The notes under the pieces were generated by a model that did no database searches, was not told the DNA's origin, and saw only the letters and a list, made by a program, of their open reading frames with translations. Positions 12,701 to 22,154 of a stretch of DNA of 64,000 bases are shown one piece after another. The DNA is from Nemertoderma westbladi (taxonomy: Eukaryota > Xenacoelomorpha > Nemertodermatida > Nemertodermatidae): the NCBI GenBank assembly GCA_032718475.1, contig JAUCBJ010007057.1, positions 17,494-81,493 of the forward strand, written 5' to 3'. The translations under genes and the position numbers were made by a program. Position 1 is the stretch's first letter; every line of letters starts with the position of its first letter.

Positions 12701-15700
12701 CAGATGACGGCGAAAGCCAGACTTCTCAAGGAGAGGATAGCGGGAAAGACACTGAAAGATCTTATTATGTCAATAAAACGCCTAAAGAACAGGTAAGTAA
12801 ATTCAAGTCTCGAACCAATGACAGGAGAGAACAGGTAAGAAAAACTCCTCCTACGTCTCCCAAGAGAATTCAGGTGAGAAAGCCCGAAGAAAGAATGAGT
12901 GTGCACAATGTTATTCAAAATAAAGTAAGTAACATCAAACCGAAATGTGCGTTATGTGACGGGACCCACCGTTTGAATATGTGTGATGAATTCCTGAAGA
13001 AATCATTAACGGAGAGACGAGAAGTCATGTGGGATAAGCGGTTGTGTTATAATTGCCTCAGACAAGGACACCAACGGCGAACCTGTTACTCCGACACAAG
13101 GTGTGCAAAGTGCGGTGCGAAACATCATATCTTGTTGCACACTGAATTTGAGCGAAACAGCCAGAGTCAGGTAAGTGATTCCGAACTACATGTCCAATTC
13201 AGTGATGTGAACGACACTGACCAAAGTTCTGAGATGGAAGGATTCTATACAGATGAATTCTCCGACGAAGGTGAATCCTGTTACATGATAAATACCGCAG
13301 TGTATCGAGCACTTACGTATGAAAAACACACAGACAGCGACCTCACCCTCACTACTTCTGATCGACAACCATCTTGGAAAGCGCCACCTTCCAATGTAGG
13401 AATCCGAGAATTTCCTGTAGTACAGGTAAGGGTCCACGGACCTAAAAGGAGTTATGTAGTGAACGCCCTCCTTGACTCCGGTAGTACAGGAACATTCATC
13501 GACAAAGAACTAGCCGAAGACATCTTTGCTGGACAACCCAAGTTCCGAACTAAGCTAAACATGTCAGGAATTATGCAGGTTTGGAAATCTACAGTAATCG
13601 CGGATTATTATGTAGGTGCGTTGTCCACCCCCCAGGATGAACTAGGAGAACATAGTATAAGGTCAGTAAAAAGGGTGGCGATAAAGAACTTCGCTACCAC
13701 CCAAGTGGAACCTTATAACTGGGATGAGGACGATTTCACCCAGCAGCTGGAAATACCTAGATTCAACACCGATTACCCTGGAGTGCAAATACTCATCGGT
13801 CAAAACGCGCATGAAGCGCTCGAGACATTGGAGAAACGGCCCGCTCAACCGCAACCACTACAAGCTTATGCGGGAAGAACTAGAGTGGGTTGGTACTTTA
13901 CTGGCCCTTCCCGTAGAACTCTCATGGAAAGATTACCGAAAGACCAGGTATGTCAAGTGAGAGAATGGGAAGTCGAGGGCAGTGAGTTAGATGATCTAAC
14001 TGAGGGAACACCATACTCCTCAGATAATGACGATGTCCACCAACTTTTCGATGAGAAGAATACCATTGATCTCCTTAAGGAAAACGAGACTTGGCAAAAC
14101 CAAGTGAACTTATGTCAGCTCCTTCTTCCATCAGAACGAGACGACTATAACGACGAACTTAATGACGTCATTGAACGTTATAATGCCAAGACTCGGGATG
14201 AACATGCCGTACGATTCTTTACTCAAGAGGCTGTAGAGCCCAATTCCTACGATAAGGCCCTATCGGTAGAGGAAGAAAGAGCCAAGCAGATCCAAGAGAC
14301 AACTACACGTTTTCTTAAAGATCAAGGTAGATATGAGATTGGTCTACCTTTCCGAAAGCGAGAACCAAAGTTCGTAAACAACAGACCCTTGGCGGAGAAA
14401 AGAATTGCTCAACTACATCGACGCCTTACGGCAAATTCTTCAGCTAAAGAAATGTATCAAACGCAGTTGAAGAAATTTATTAGCAAGGGATATGCGGAGC
14501 TAGTACCGGAAGAAACACCTATAACTGAGAGAACGTATTATTTAACTCACCATCATGTTCCCAAACCCGGTAAACCCCATGAAGTACGAGTGGTGTTTGA
14601 CGGCTCCGCCCTCTATATGGGCCAATCCCTTAATTCTGAATTGTTACCCGGACCCAACTTACTCCAATCCTTGTTGGGAATACTCTTAAGATTAAGACAA
14701 TATTCAATTGCTTTCGCCTCAGATATAGAAGGCATGTTCTTACAAGTCAAGGCGCTGGATAGGGATCGAGATAGCCTACGATTTCTGTGGTGGCCTGAAG
14801 GAGACCTCAACCAGAAACCGGTGGAGTACTGGATGACCATCCAGGCTTTTGGGATAATCTCAAGCCCTTCAAACGCCTGTTCAGTGGTGCGCACCACTGC
14901 GGATGACAACCGAGACGCCTTCTCTAAAGAGGTGATTGACAACATCAAGCGGGATATATACATGGACGACAATCTAAAGTCCCTTCCATCAGTCGAAGAA
15001 GCTATCGATGTCGCTAAAGGAACGGTAGAGTGCTTAAAAAGAGGTGGATTTCGATTAACTAAATTCACCATTTCACACACCAATTCGATCCCGGTAGAAG
15101 ATCGAGGAGCGAAAGACCTGGATCTAATAAAAGACGATCTCCCAGAAACTAAGACCCTTGGTTTGAAATGGGACACCGAAAGAGATATCCTGTTTTTCCA
15201 ACTAAAACAGCGAGATAATCCAGTTCGGACTAAATGGATTTGTTTAAGTATCCTGAGCACTTATTTCGATCCATTAGGATTTATTAGCCCAGTTATATTG
15301 ATTGCTCGGAGTTTAGTACAACAAATGTGGCTTGAAAACCACTCATGGGACGATCCACTTAAGGGAGAATTGTTAAAGAAGTGGATGAAATGGGAAGATT
15401 CTCTACCAGCCATCGAGAACTTTATAATTTCCCGTTCATATTTTGGTCATGTTCTCCCTACGTATTCCTATCAACTCCATGTGTTTGGAGACGCCAGCGA
15501 TATGGGAATAGGTATAGTAGCCTACCTAAGGGTGGAAACTCCGGACAGAATCAAAGTCGCCTTGGTTACCTCTAAGGCACTGATAAACAACAAGTTGAAA
15601 GTTCCTCGAGCGGAGTTAAAGGCGGCGCTATACGCTACAGCCATCGGCCGGAATGTAACAGAACAGATCGACTATCCACTGGAGAAAACTGTCTATTGGA

Positions 15701-17835
15701 CCGACGCTTTGCTCGTGTTGGAGTATATAACCAATGAAGTCTGTCAGTTCAGCGTCTTCGTTACCAACAGAGTAGCCATTATACTCAGTCGCACAATGAT
15801 GGATCAATGGAGACATTGCCCCGGAACGATTAATCCAGCAGACATCGCCTCCAGGGGAGCAACTCCACAAGAACTGGTAGATACTCCAGACTGGCTAGGT
15901 GGACCCGACTTCCTCTACAAAGAAGAAGAAGAATGGCCTCCTCATCTTACTACAGCAGAGATTAGACAGGCCAAGGGAGCGGAGAAAGTCAAACCTAAAA
16001 CTCGGGCGAGTAAATCGAAGTTATTCAAACCTATGGTAGATCTGTCTGTACTACATACTTCCGGAGACGACGCTTTGGATCAGAAACCCACAGCCATAGA
16101 TAAGTCTATTGTGGAAATCCGTGAGAAGGATTGGAAATCTGGAATACCAGACGTCTCGCAAGGACTCTCACCTCTTCTGCAGAGAGCGATACATCACTAC
16201 AGTTCCTGGAATCGGCTCTGTAAGGCCGTTACATATTTAAAGAGATGTTTTCACCATCACTACTCCGGGATGAAGGCCAAAGGTGATACCGCTCCAATAA
16301 CATCAGTGCAGGTCCATGTTATTAAAGATCTTCCCAAATATAAGATATCCGACAGGTTTCTGAAGGAGAAGATCAGTTATCAGGAGCATGAAGAAACCAA
16401 CAAGCAGATGCTGAGACTCCTGCAATGCTATGAGGATTCCGATAAGTATTTCCTGTTGTTGAGAAATCCACAGATGCGCTTAAGGGATCGTTTCTCTAGC
16501 ACAATGATAGATGGGTTGATACGTGTGGGAGGAAGATTAACGAATGCTCCATTATCCTTTGACACTAAATTTCCCATACTCATTAGAAATCTTGAAATAC
16601 AAGTCAAGATGATTGTAGACGTTCACAGCAAACTTTATCATGCTGGTAGGGAACGAGTTCTTAGCGAAATTCGAACTCGCTATTATTTTTATAAACCCCG
16701 TAGAGCTCTGAACCAAGTTCTTAGGAACTGCATACCCTGTAGGAAAGCATTCAGTAGGCCTTTAACACAGCGAGAGGCAGAATTACCTAGGGAACGAGTA
16801 AGCTTCTATGAACCACCCTTTACTAATACCGGTGTGGATTTATTTGGCCCTATTGAAGTATATCGTGCTAGGACTATAGTCAAGAGATGGTGTGTCATCT
16901 TTGTTTGTATGACTTGTAGAGCTATCCATCTCGACATGGTGAACGATTTATCTACCAACAGCTTTCTATTAAGCTTACGACGACAGATCGCTCGCTTTGG
17001 CACTAGTAACACGATGAGATCTGATAAGGGAACAAACTTCATTGGTGCCAACAATGAAATCAAAGCTTACGTCAAAGATTGGAACCAAAGACAGGTGGAC
17101 GATCAGCTACGAGTAACAGCGTCTAGCTGGACCTTCAACGCCGCCGACGCCCCTTGGTGGGGAGGAAGTTGGGAGAGATTAATAAGAAGTGTGAAGACAG
17201 CATTTCACTTTATAGTGCCTTGCCGCGCGTATCTCACCAACGAACTTTTGCGGACGTTAATGGAGGAAATCGCCGCCTATCTCAACGAGAGACCGCTTAT
17301 GCCAGTCTCATCGAGTCCCGATTCCCTGGAAGCGCTAACACCCGCGCATTTCCTACTGAAGAAACCTGTAGCCATGCTCCCACAATCGGAAATCACAGAC
17401 GGAGACGAATACTGCCGGCAAACTTGGCAACTCATGCAGTTGTTATCCCGTCGTTTCGCTGACCATTTCGAAAAACATTATCTGCCCACGCTACAACTTC
17501 GAACTAAGTGGTTTGCGCAGCAAGAAAACGTCAGCGCTGGAGACATGGTTCTTATTGTGGATGTAGATCTTCCACGTAAGCGGTGGCAGACAGGTCGTAT
17601 CATCGAGACTCACATCTCGGATGATGGTTTGGTGCGATCGGTAGAACTCGTCGTCATGCGACGTAACGTCAAGAAACCGGGAATTGTCTTCGAGACACAG
17701 CAGCTCAATCGCCCAGTTGGTCGTTTATGTTTACTGGAAAGAGACAGAGAACTCTCCGGAAACTATGGGAGGCAAGATACTCTTCCCACGACCACCTCCC
17801 TAATCCAACAAACATCTAGGGACTCCCCAACTTAA
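9730..17835 (+). CDS. gag-pol: Gag-Pol polyprotein of element 1 (2,701 aa)
   Basis: This is the structural and enzymatic polyprotein of a BEL/Pao retrotransposon, needed for particle assembly, reverse transcription and integration. The N-terminal ~780 residues are an unusual extension with an Ala/Glu/Lys-rich, probably coiled-coil tract at about 391-460. A capsid-like region spans about 788-964. Three Cys/His knuckles lie at about 1074-1137. The retropepsin motif LLDSGS has its catalytic Asp at 1249. Reverse transcriptase has motif A SDIEG near 1664 and YMDD at 1744-1747. RNase H starts near FGDAS (Asp 1921). Integrase has an HHCC-type finger from about 2299 and DDE residues D2370, D2432 and E2482. 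A basic C-terminal domain (RKRWQTGRI) follows, as is usual for the group. The ATG sits in the context gaacATG. Compared with element 2, the conserved TSNSREFL stretch after the YMDD block has been replaced here by a segment three residues shorter, which may impair the enzyme. There is no frameshift or stop between gag and pol. Confidence 0.95.
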   Translation: MSDTKQNLSDSLLDTTICDPDRSVERVRPKFNSPPTVRKIIPPVVISEPRLVQHRWSVIGTRAQVKRDQEAAEPQQPASQELISQWPDSSSSADTVELTPEHGAKMIDAVYSDPLLILPAAILTRLLIAVEEHQIDWARNKRSTKDSYAGYTREELKSIVESQWNFPGPGLPFDLSEAAWEDIHRMGVTKETSDPAVWKRSAAGYTQGFFSSMERLKEQLFQQPQGPQEQGQLLYQVRERILRIRLILSAFEEASKRRQDTSLQVAVKTWFQRVSLQVQGTAQWKAQLEERSTHGESTDATFSQVESEATAEKPHKRDAIDIYLSDYQRSLGDEEFRRRLDGLSPNSEGTQRVLDAIDVDMRAANQAKFDEQLRIARVQEEQVKKKRIDDRKIAAAAAAEAEAERKAAEAAAEAKAAAAEAKAAEAKAAAAEAKAAAAAEAERKIAVAEAERRAAEEIAQLELENLQERQDNFNKQLTPSNMQMMSRSTPKRQGYTSSEEGNTTDHEGGGNRSRLSRRRRISHRQKLPDLPPAVRKQLNNTNLGSTEPTDQIIEIERLPTIVDEPEIIRPVPEATPSVIETPVLPEPTSKFPLHSTKLSVPHRTTLENVHVLDSEGNINDLSPVVPRRPATTLAAPASVVEWVDEGRWGMDLLLGQMQETVQQFKGTVRESRLELQEVQQRIALEHDKLVNTQKGIPPPPVTMCQPVRSEVFHAQGVEPTRIYTASEVETPIVNPIKGNYRPVDNDIPYRPDHNPRNLYTDNSILNNTMAQESFTRQMARTEARQAVKVGEIVKFNGDEMKWLPFNEYYKDNIQKSVLSNGEKLRFLIECLEGSPKLMALKFIGHPDGLRQVWDTLNIRYGNRNNIAKYLYAKLVAPRKFISSGIIEFSDEIQEICRQLDWLGKSHEYQSSMVIGAVASTLPKGGVGTRWDKKVLYMMEQQRRDPTMADLMSFLDGEVLLQLLKQSREKTPENKVSEKPVSRRKVTPVCYTDDGESQTSQGEDSGKDTERSYYVNKTPKEQVSKFKSRTNDRREQVRKTPPTSPKRIQVRKPEERMSVHNVIQNKVSNIKPKCALCDGTHRLNMCDEFLKKSLTERREVMWDKRLCYNCLRQGHQRRTCYSDTRCAKCGAKHHILLHTEFERNSQSQVSDSELHVQFSDVNDTDQSSEMEGFYTDEFSDEGESCYMINTAVYRALTYEKHTDSDLTLTTSDRQPSWKAPPSNVGIREFPVVQVRVHGPKRSYVVNALLDSGSTGTFIDKELAEDIFAGQPKFRTKLNMSGIMQVWKSTVIADYYVGALSTPQDELGEHSIRSVKRVAIKNFATTQVEPYNWDEDDFTQQLEIPRFNTDYPGVQILIGQNAHEALETLEKRPAQPQPLQAYAGRTRVGWYFTGPSRRTLMERLPKDQVCQVREWEVEGSELDDLTEGTPYSSDNDDVHQLFDEKNTIDLLKENETWQNQVNLCQLLLPSERDDYNDELNDVIERYNAKTRDEHAVRFFTQEAVEPNSYDKALSVEEERAKQIQETTTRFLKDQGRYEIGLPFRKREPKFVNNRPLAEKRIAQLHRRLTANSSAKEMYQTQLKKFISKGYAELVPEETPITERTYYLTHHHVPKPGKPHEVRVVFDGSALYMGQSLNSELLPGPNLLQSLLGILLRLRQYSIAFASDIEGMFLQVKALDRDRDSLRFLWWPEGDLNQKPVEYWMTIQAFGIISSPSNACSVVRTTADDNRDAFSKEVIDNIKRDIYMDDNLKSLPSVEEAIDVAKGTVECLKRGGFRLTKFTISHTNSIPVEDRGAKDLDLIKDDLPETKTLGLKWDTERDILFFQLKQRDNPVRTKWICLSILSTYFDPLGFISPVILIARSLVQQMWLENHSWDDPLKGELLKKWMKWEDSLPAIENFIISRSYFGHVLPTYSYQLHVFGDASDMGIGIVAYLRVETPDRIKVALVTSKALINNKLKVPRAELKAALYATAIGRNVTEQIDYPLEKTVYWTDALLVLEYITNEVCQFSVFVTNRVAIILSRTMMDQWRHCPGTINPADIASRGATPQELVDTPDWLGGPDFLYKEEEEWPPHLTTAEIRQAKGAEKVKPKTRASKSKLFKPMVDLSVLHTSGDDALDQKPTAIDKSIVEIREKDWKSGIPDVSQGLSPLLQRAIHHYSSWNRLCKAVTYLKRCFHHHYSGMKAKGDTAPITSVQVHVIKDLPKYKISDRFLKEKISYQEHEETNKQMLRLLQCYEDSDKYFLLLRNPQMRLRDRFSSTMIDGLIRVGGRLTNAPLSFDTKFPILIRNLEIQVKMIVDVHSKLYHAGRERVLSEIRTRYYFYKPRRALNQVLRNCIPCRKAFSRPLTQREAELPRERVSFYEPPFTNTGVDLFGPIEVYRARTIVKRWCVIFVCMTCRAIHLDMVNDLSTNSFLLSLRRQIARFGTSNTMRSDKGTNFIGANNEIKAYVKDWNQRQVDDQLRVTASSWTFNAADAPWWGGSWERLIRSVKTAFHFIVPCRAYLTNELLRTLMEEIAAYLNERPLMPVSSSPDSLEALTPAHFLLKKPVAMLPQSEITDGDEYCRQTWQLMQLLSRRFADHFEKHYLPTLQLRTKWFAQQENVSAGDMVLIVDVDLPRKRWQTGRIIETHISDDGLVRSVELVVMRRNVKKPGIVFETQQLNRPVGRLCLLERDRELSGNYGRQDTLPTTTSLIQQTSRDSPT
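12436..13431 (+). promoter_or_regulatory. Cluster of near-consensus 5' splice sites inside gag-pol
   Basis: GTAAGT or close variants after AG occur with the intron-side G at 12436, 12652, 12793, 12835 (GTAAGA), 12874 (GTGAGA), 12925 (preceded by AAA), 13171 (perfect CAG/GTAAGT) and 13426 (GTAAGG). A further CAG/GTATGT lies at 13948. Most encode Gln-Val or Lys-Val followed by Ser or Arg. Element 2 keeps the same set, seen on its + strand as cttacct or ctcacct between about 41,100 and 42,630. Use as splice donors is inferred and not shown. Confidence 0.5.
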
Positions 17836-19467
17836 CAACGGCTGGAGTGGGTGTATGACTATATTTTATATTTGTTTTATTCTTTTATATTTATGTATAT
17901 ATTATTATGTAATTTTATTATAATCGTTTTCTTTAATTTTATTTAGTAGAATGTTATTTTAGCGATTATTTAGTAGATTAGTGCAATATATATTCGCGTT
18001 TATTACTTAATTACTTATACATTATATATTTAGTGCAACGGCGAGAAATAATTCTTTTTCTCCTTCCTTACTGTCCGTATTACATTACAAATACGTAACT
18101 ACAGTAAGATGAAATGTCCGTACTTATTAAAGTACAATAAAGCTCCTACTATATTTAAGTATTATTGGTAGGCAGAGTATTAGGAATGCAAAATTCAGAT
18201 CCTCGTGTCTCGGCTAAACCAAGCTCTGGGTAGACCTTGGAAACGACTTGCCTCTTCTCACTGACATTGCTTCGTGCGATATTGCTCTCATACCGTATAT
18301 TAAATAATACATATAGTAGCGTGATGTCCCTTTAACAGTAGCGTACAACGCAAATAAATCTGTTAAACCCTTTGACCATCTGTAATTCTCGTCGATTAAG
18401 ATATCGCGGCACCCACCGATATACTTGAAAGACAAATTCTAGAATCAGTGGTTAACGTCCCCAGACAAGTTCTGGAATAAACTGGTGCCCATCCTAAATA
18501 TTAATTATTAATATTTACAAAATCTGTCAAATTTTAGATCCTTTAAAATTCTAGTCGATTAAGATATCGTAGCACTTACCGATACTCTTAAAAGGACAAA
18601 ATTCCTAGAATCTAGGATCCCAGTCCCCAGACACATTCTGGGATAAAATTACGTCTATTTAACATTAAATAATAAAAATTACGGGAATAAATTTAAATTC
18701 ATATATTTCAATGAATTTAATAAATTGTCATTTTATACAATTTATAACATTCCCAAAATTCCATTAATTAATAGATCATGGGAGCGGAGATTCACTCTAT
18801 TAAGTGTATTGGTGTGCGAGAATCTCCAATATATAGTCAATAGCCGATAAAATTCATAAAATCATATATAGAGAGGATATTGACAATTAAAGAATTACTA
18901 TTAAATAGCATCCCAGATCTGTATGCATGAGAATTACCCTAATTCTACCGCTAGCTTTCCATAATGTCACCATGGCAACAACCACGCTAGAATTAGAAGT
19001 GAGTTAAAAGAACAATAGAAGGCTTGCCCCATTGAATAGCATAGGGAATAAATAGCGCACTGCTAGTATCCAAGGATACATAATAAATAAAGTGACATTC
19101 TGGAAGGTACTGACTAACGGACAAATGGCCCGAATGTGTACAGTTTATGGCAGTTGTGTTGAATTTGTGCGTTCATAGGTGAATGTTACTGCTAAAGTGT
19201 GTTTACAGTAGCTAGTCGCAATTGTGAAAGTAACCCTAACTCTCCAGAAAGAACCTGAAGTACATCTAAGCCTTTGGGACGGACAGTGGAGTGACTTGTG
19301 CCGGTTATCGTTGTCGTTGTGTAGCTACATCGTTGGCGAAAGCACAGCGACGACGGTACATCGGCGCTGAGGATCTTGCGCTGTCCGGGGGCAAAAGAGG
19401 GGTAGGCAGCGACGCCCGCTAGCCTAATATATAAACTCATTATAATATTGATAAACTCATAGCAGAT
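17836..19467 (+). other. Non-coding stretch between gag-pol and the 3' ORFs, with an internal duplication
   Basis: No open frame of note lies on the sense strand. A segment of about 97 bp near 18385-18482 (containing gattaagatatcg, a Cys-free non-coding run) recurs at about 18546-18650 with moderate divergence. Each copy ends in ccccagac followed by attctgg or gttctgg. The same pair exists in element 2 (about 36,400-36,665, - strand). Retention in both elements suggests an RNA-level role, such as export or a structured element. This is inference. Just before ORF2 the sequence tcatagcag could act as a 3' splice site, although its pyrimidine tract is poor. Confidence 0.6.
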
Positions 19468-19845
19468 ATGACTGAGTTGATAGAAGATGATCTTAGTATC
19501 AGGGAGCGATATACTCTACCTTTACAAGCGTTTGTCGATAGCTTGATACGCGGCGACGCTGGTCCAACTACTACGGAGGATGATGGTCGTTATATCGAAC
19601 CGCCAATGTTCCCGGAGCAACTTACGCGTGAATTGGATTATAGAAAGTTCACCGCTCGCTATATGCATCGTAATGGTACGTATATGGACTTCTTAACTAC
19701 TGGCCATCCTATCGATTTACACGATACGGACGATGTAGATACCGAAAGGGAAAGGGTTTTATTTAAATATCATACCCAGCGGAGTCGGCACGATGAACCG
19801 AGAATGGAACACGAGAATTCTATTCGAAATCAACTCGAAAGATAG
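19468..19845 (+). pseudogene. ORF2 of element 1, truncated (125 aa)
   Basis: The frame opens with MTELIEDD and is clearly homologous to the 231-residue ORF at 34869-35564 (- strand) in element 2. It follows that protein for about 124 residues and then meets a TAG where element 2 has GAA, followed by further stops. It is therefore a broken copy of a longer protein. The sequence is rich in acidic and basic residues, with no signal peptide, membrane segment or known domain. It lies downstream of pol, where retroviruses and some BEL elements keep env, but nothing in it looks like an envelope protein. Its function is unknown. Confidence 0.65.
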
Positions 19846-20291
19846 AATGTGGAAGAAGGCTTGTAAAGACAAATAGAGGAGAACCACTGGAGAAGAGACA
19901 TGGGTTAATGTCCAGGGTCCATAATGTGAATAGTTTTCCCCAGGGCACGGGTGCTCGCGGGCGGTCTCCTTCGGGAGGCTGTAATTTTCTCTTCCTTCAT
20001 CGTTTTCCTGTAATTATTGTGATCAGTGTCACAATTAAAAGGCAAGAATGAATGATGACGTGACGGAAAACATGTCCATTGTGGTATCTTATGGATACTA
20101 CCATATATCCTCCCTCCTCTTTACTTCCCTTATCCCTCTATACATCGCTATTGAAAATACAACATACTTCGTCCCACCTTCTCTTCCCAACGCGCTCGGA
20201 GCTTTGGGAGACGATCGACCGATCATTGTCGTATCGTGGTATTGATCATACCGCCTCTTAATAAACCTCCCATCCCTTACTATTAATCTGG
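19846..20291 (+). other. Spacer between ORF2 and ORF3 in element 1
   Basis: About 450 bp without a convincing gene. It does not resemble the part of element 2 that encodes residues ~125-231 of the longer ORF2, so the element 1 copy appears rearranged or replaced here. Short frames around 20048-20261 have no support. Confidence 0.5.
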
Positions 20292-22076
20292 ATGCTCATA
20301 TTGGAGAACATTCCATACCCTTTCGTTGATACTCAGCTGATTGCTCCCTGGGCAGAAGGCCGAGGTTTCTTCCGCACAATGTATGCCAATACACCCAGCA
20401 GCATTACTAAAGTACAACGAACCTCCATCGGACATCTTGCCTTTCAAGAATACGGATGGAATTTCAAGGTTGGAAATCCTATAAATTACCAACAAGTATA
20501 TGGAGATCATTATTCTCGTTTATACTTTGATGGACCATTGACTGCACCTGGCGCCGTGTATAGCTTTATGAGTGTTCCACTTCGTCCCTCCTTAGCTATA
20601 TACACGATCTTTGAAAACGCAGCACTTGCCGGTTGGCTAGCCGATGTGTGCAGTCGTACCATACGCGCCCATCCATTAATACTTGGAACCAAACTCGCCA
20701 AGTTAGATGAACACAATAAATTCATCCGCTTCGAATGTTTCAGGCGCTTTCTGACTCCGTTCCGTAACGTTGATAGTCAGTTCAAGGACCGCGCTCTGAC
20801 CAAACTCAGCCTAAGAGACTCAGCTGCGGAGAAGCTAAACAGCGCGGGATTTGCTCTCTTTCAGGACGTTTGTATACAGAACTTACATTCATCTGTTATA
20901 CAAAGACCCCGAATACCCACAGGTTATTCTGTCGTGGAAGTTCAGACAGTGGGTCCGCTTGCGGAGACAGCCGCACCTACCTCAGCTATGCAATTGGAAG
21001 ACGAACCAATCTGCTTAGAGTCTGAAGCGATCCAGCCTACAGCGCCCCGGAGCAGCGATAACGATTACGTCTTGGAGTGGTATCAAGGTCCACAATGTCT
21101 CACCGCATACGATTATCGACACGCCAACTATGTTTCTCGAAAACGTTGTCGATTATGCGCATCGAGAGACCATTTCACCCCTATGGACTCAGACGTACCC
21201 TGCTCCTATTTCCACGAACAGCCGATGATGGAGATCTATTGTGCGTATTGCAGACTTAATAACTCGCATATTTTTGCAGTCTGCCCCCAATTTATGACCC
21301 AATGTCACCACTGTCAACTTAAAGGACATGCCAGTTATAATTGCCCCTTTAACCGCGATTTAGAAAGCGTAGATGAGATGATTACCCTGCGCTACATCCG
21401 AGCTTGGGAAGCGAACGCGGATTTACATTGTGAGGCCCGCCATCGCTACTACCCTGGACGCTCTTACGAGGGAGTTTACGCGTTCCATCCTTATTTATTC
21501 GCGTCTGTGGAACAAAAAACACGCACACCGAGTTACGAACTAATGAAGCGTGTTGGTGAGTGTATTTCCACCAAATTTGTTCGAAAATATCTTAGGAACG
21601 TCAATCCTAATGATATTACTTCATACCATTTGATCAATTACATCCGTCAAGACCCTGAGTATGGCGATTTATTTATCAACTCGCACCCTGAGTTACAGGA
21701 AGTATCTCGACGGCCCTACGAATATCGAGCCCGAGAACGCGAGCTGGAAAGAACCATTAAACCAAGGAAGTTTCTCACCACTCACGGTCCGCCTACCGCC
21801 ATTGTCCAGACGACCCGTCAAGGACCCGTAGGAGCTGCTGTCCTAAGACGCGCCCTAAAGGCCGTTAGACCTCGCTCCACTGAAGTTGATATCGATCAAC
21901 CAGGTACCTCGACCGGAGGATACACCGATCGTAATCCTAAACCTTCTGATGCAATTGTATTGCACCCTTCACCCAGGAGCTACAGCCCTCCTAGTAAAGT
22001 GGCTCGCCCCAAAGAGAAAAGGACTCTTGCTAGCCTCAAAAAACTGCGTAAACGCCGTCCGCGTAAGAAAGACTAA
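20292..22076 (+). CDS. ORF3: zinc-knuckle protein encoded downstream of pol (594 aa)
   Basis: I do not recognise this protein as a named family. Two adjacent CCHC knuckles are visible: C317-X2-C320-X5-H326-X4-C331 and C338-X2-C341-X4-H346-X4-C351. A possible third metal site is formed by C286, C289, C304 and H308. The N-terminal ~250 residues are mixed and globular in composition. After about residue 470 the chain becomes Arg/Lys-rich, and it ends in a strongly basic tail (KKLRKRRPRKKD) that would suit nuclear targeting or RNA binding. There is no signal peptide or hydrophobic segment, so an envelope role is unlikely. A nucleic-acid-binding, gag-like or accessory role is the best inference. 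The stop lies 78 bp before the 3' LTR. The last ~50 residues are clearly conserved in element 2 (34048-34254), which shows that the frame belongs to the family and is not random. The ATG chosen is the first in the long frame. The ancestral protein may have been continuous with ORF2. Confidence 0.75.
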   Translation: MLILENIPYPFVDTQLIAPWAEGRGFFRTMYANTPSSITKVQRTSIGHLAFQEYGWNFKVGNPINYQQVYGDHYSRLYFDGPLTAPGAVYSFMSVPLRPSLAIYTIFENAALAGWLADVCSRTIRAHPLILGTKLAKLDEHNKFIRFECFRRFLTPFRNVDSQFKDRALTKLSLRDSAAEKLNSAGFALFQDVCIQNLHSSVIQRPRIPTGYSVVEVQTVGPLAETAAPTSAMQLEDEPICLESEAIQPTAPRSSDNDYVLEWYQGPQCLTAYDYRHANYVSRKRCRLCASRDHFTPMDSDVPCSYFHEQPMMEIYCAYCRLNNSHIFAVCPQFMTQCHHCQLKGHASYNCPFNRDLESVDEMITLRYIRAWEANADLHCEARHRYYPGRSYEGVYAFHPYLFASVEQKTRTPSYELMKRVGECISTKFVRKYLRNVNPNDITSYHLINYIRQDPEYGDLFINSHPELQEVSRRPYEYRARERELERTIKPRKFLTTHGPPTAIVQTTRQGPVGAAVLRRALKAVRPRSTEVDIDQPGTSTGGYTDRNPKPSDAIVLHPSPRSYSPPSKVARPKEKRTLASLKKLRKRRPRKKD

Positions 22077-22143
22077 CTGTTTAGAGTATTTTTATATTTT
22101 AGAAACTGTGATTTGTTATATTTTATAGACTTAAATCCCATTT

Positions 22144-22154
22144 TCTGGGAGCGG
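22144..22154 (+). other. Polypurine tract of element 1
   Basis: The run tctgggagcgg directly abuts the 3' LTR start TGTAAAGG. The same tgggagcgg precedes the 3' LTR of element 2 on the opposite strand. Position and purine content fit the primer for plus-strand DNA synthesis. Confidence 0.7.

Noticed and set aside
14613-15260. 215-codon frame on the - strand within element 1 pol
   Set aside because: It is antisense to the reverse transcriptase coding sequence, and its homologue in element 2 (39796-40401) simply mirrors pol conservation.
19192-19440. 82-codon - strand frame just before ORF2
   Set aside because: The matching region of element 2 does not keep the frame, so it is not conserved as protein.
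20292-22076. ORF3 as an envelope gene
   Set aside because: It sits in the env position but has no signal peptide, fusion-like or membrane segment. It has zinc knuckles and a basic tail.
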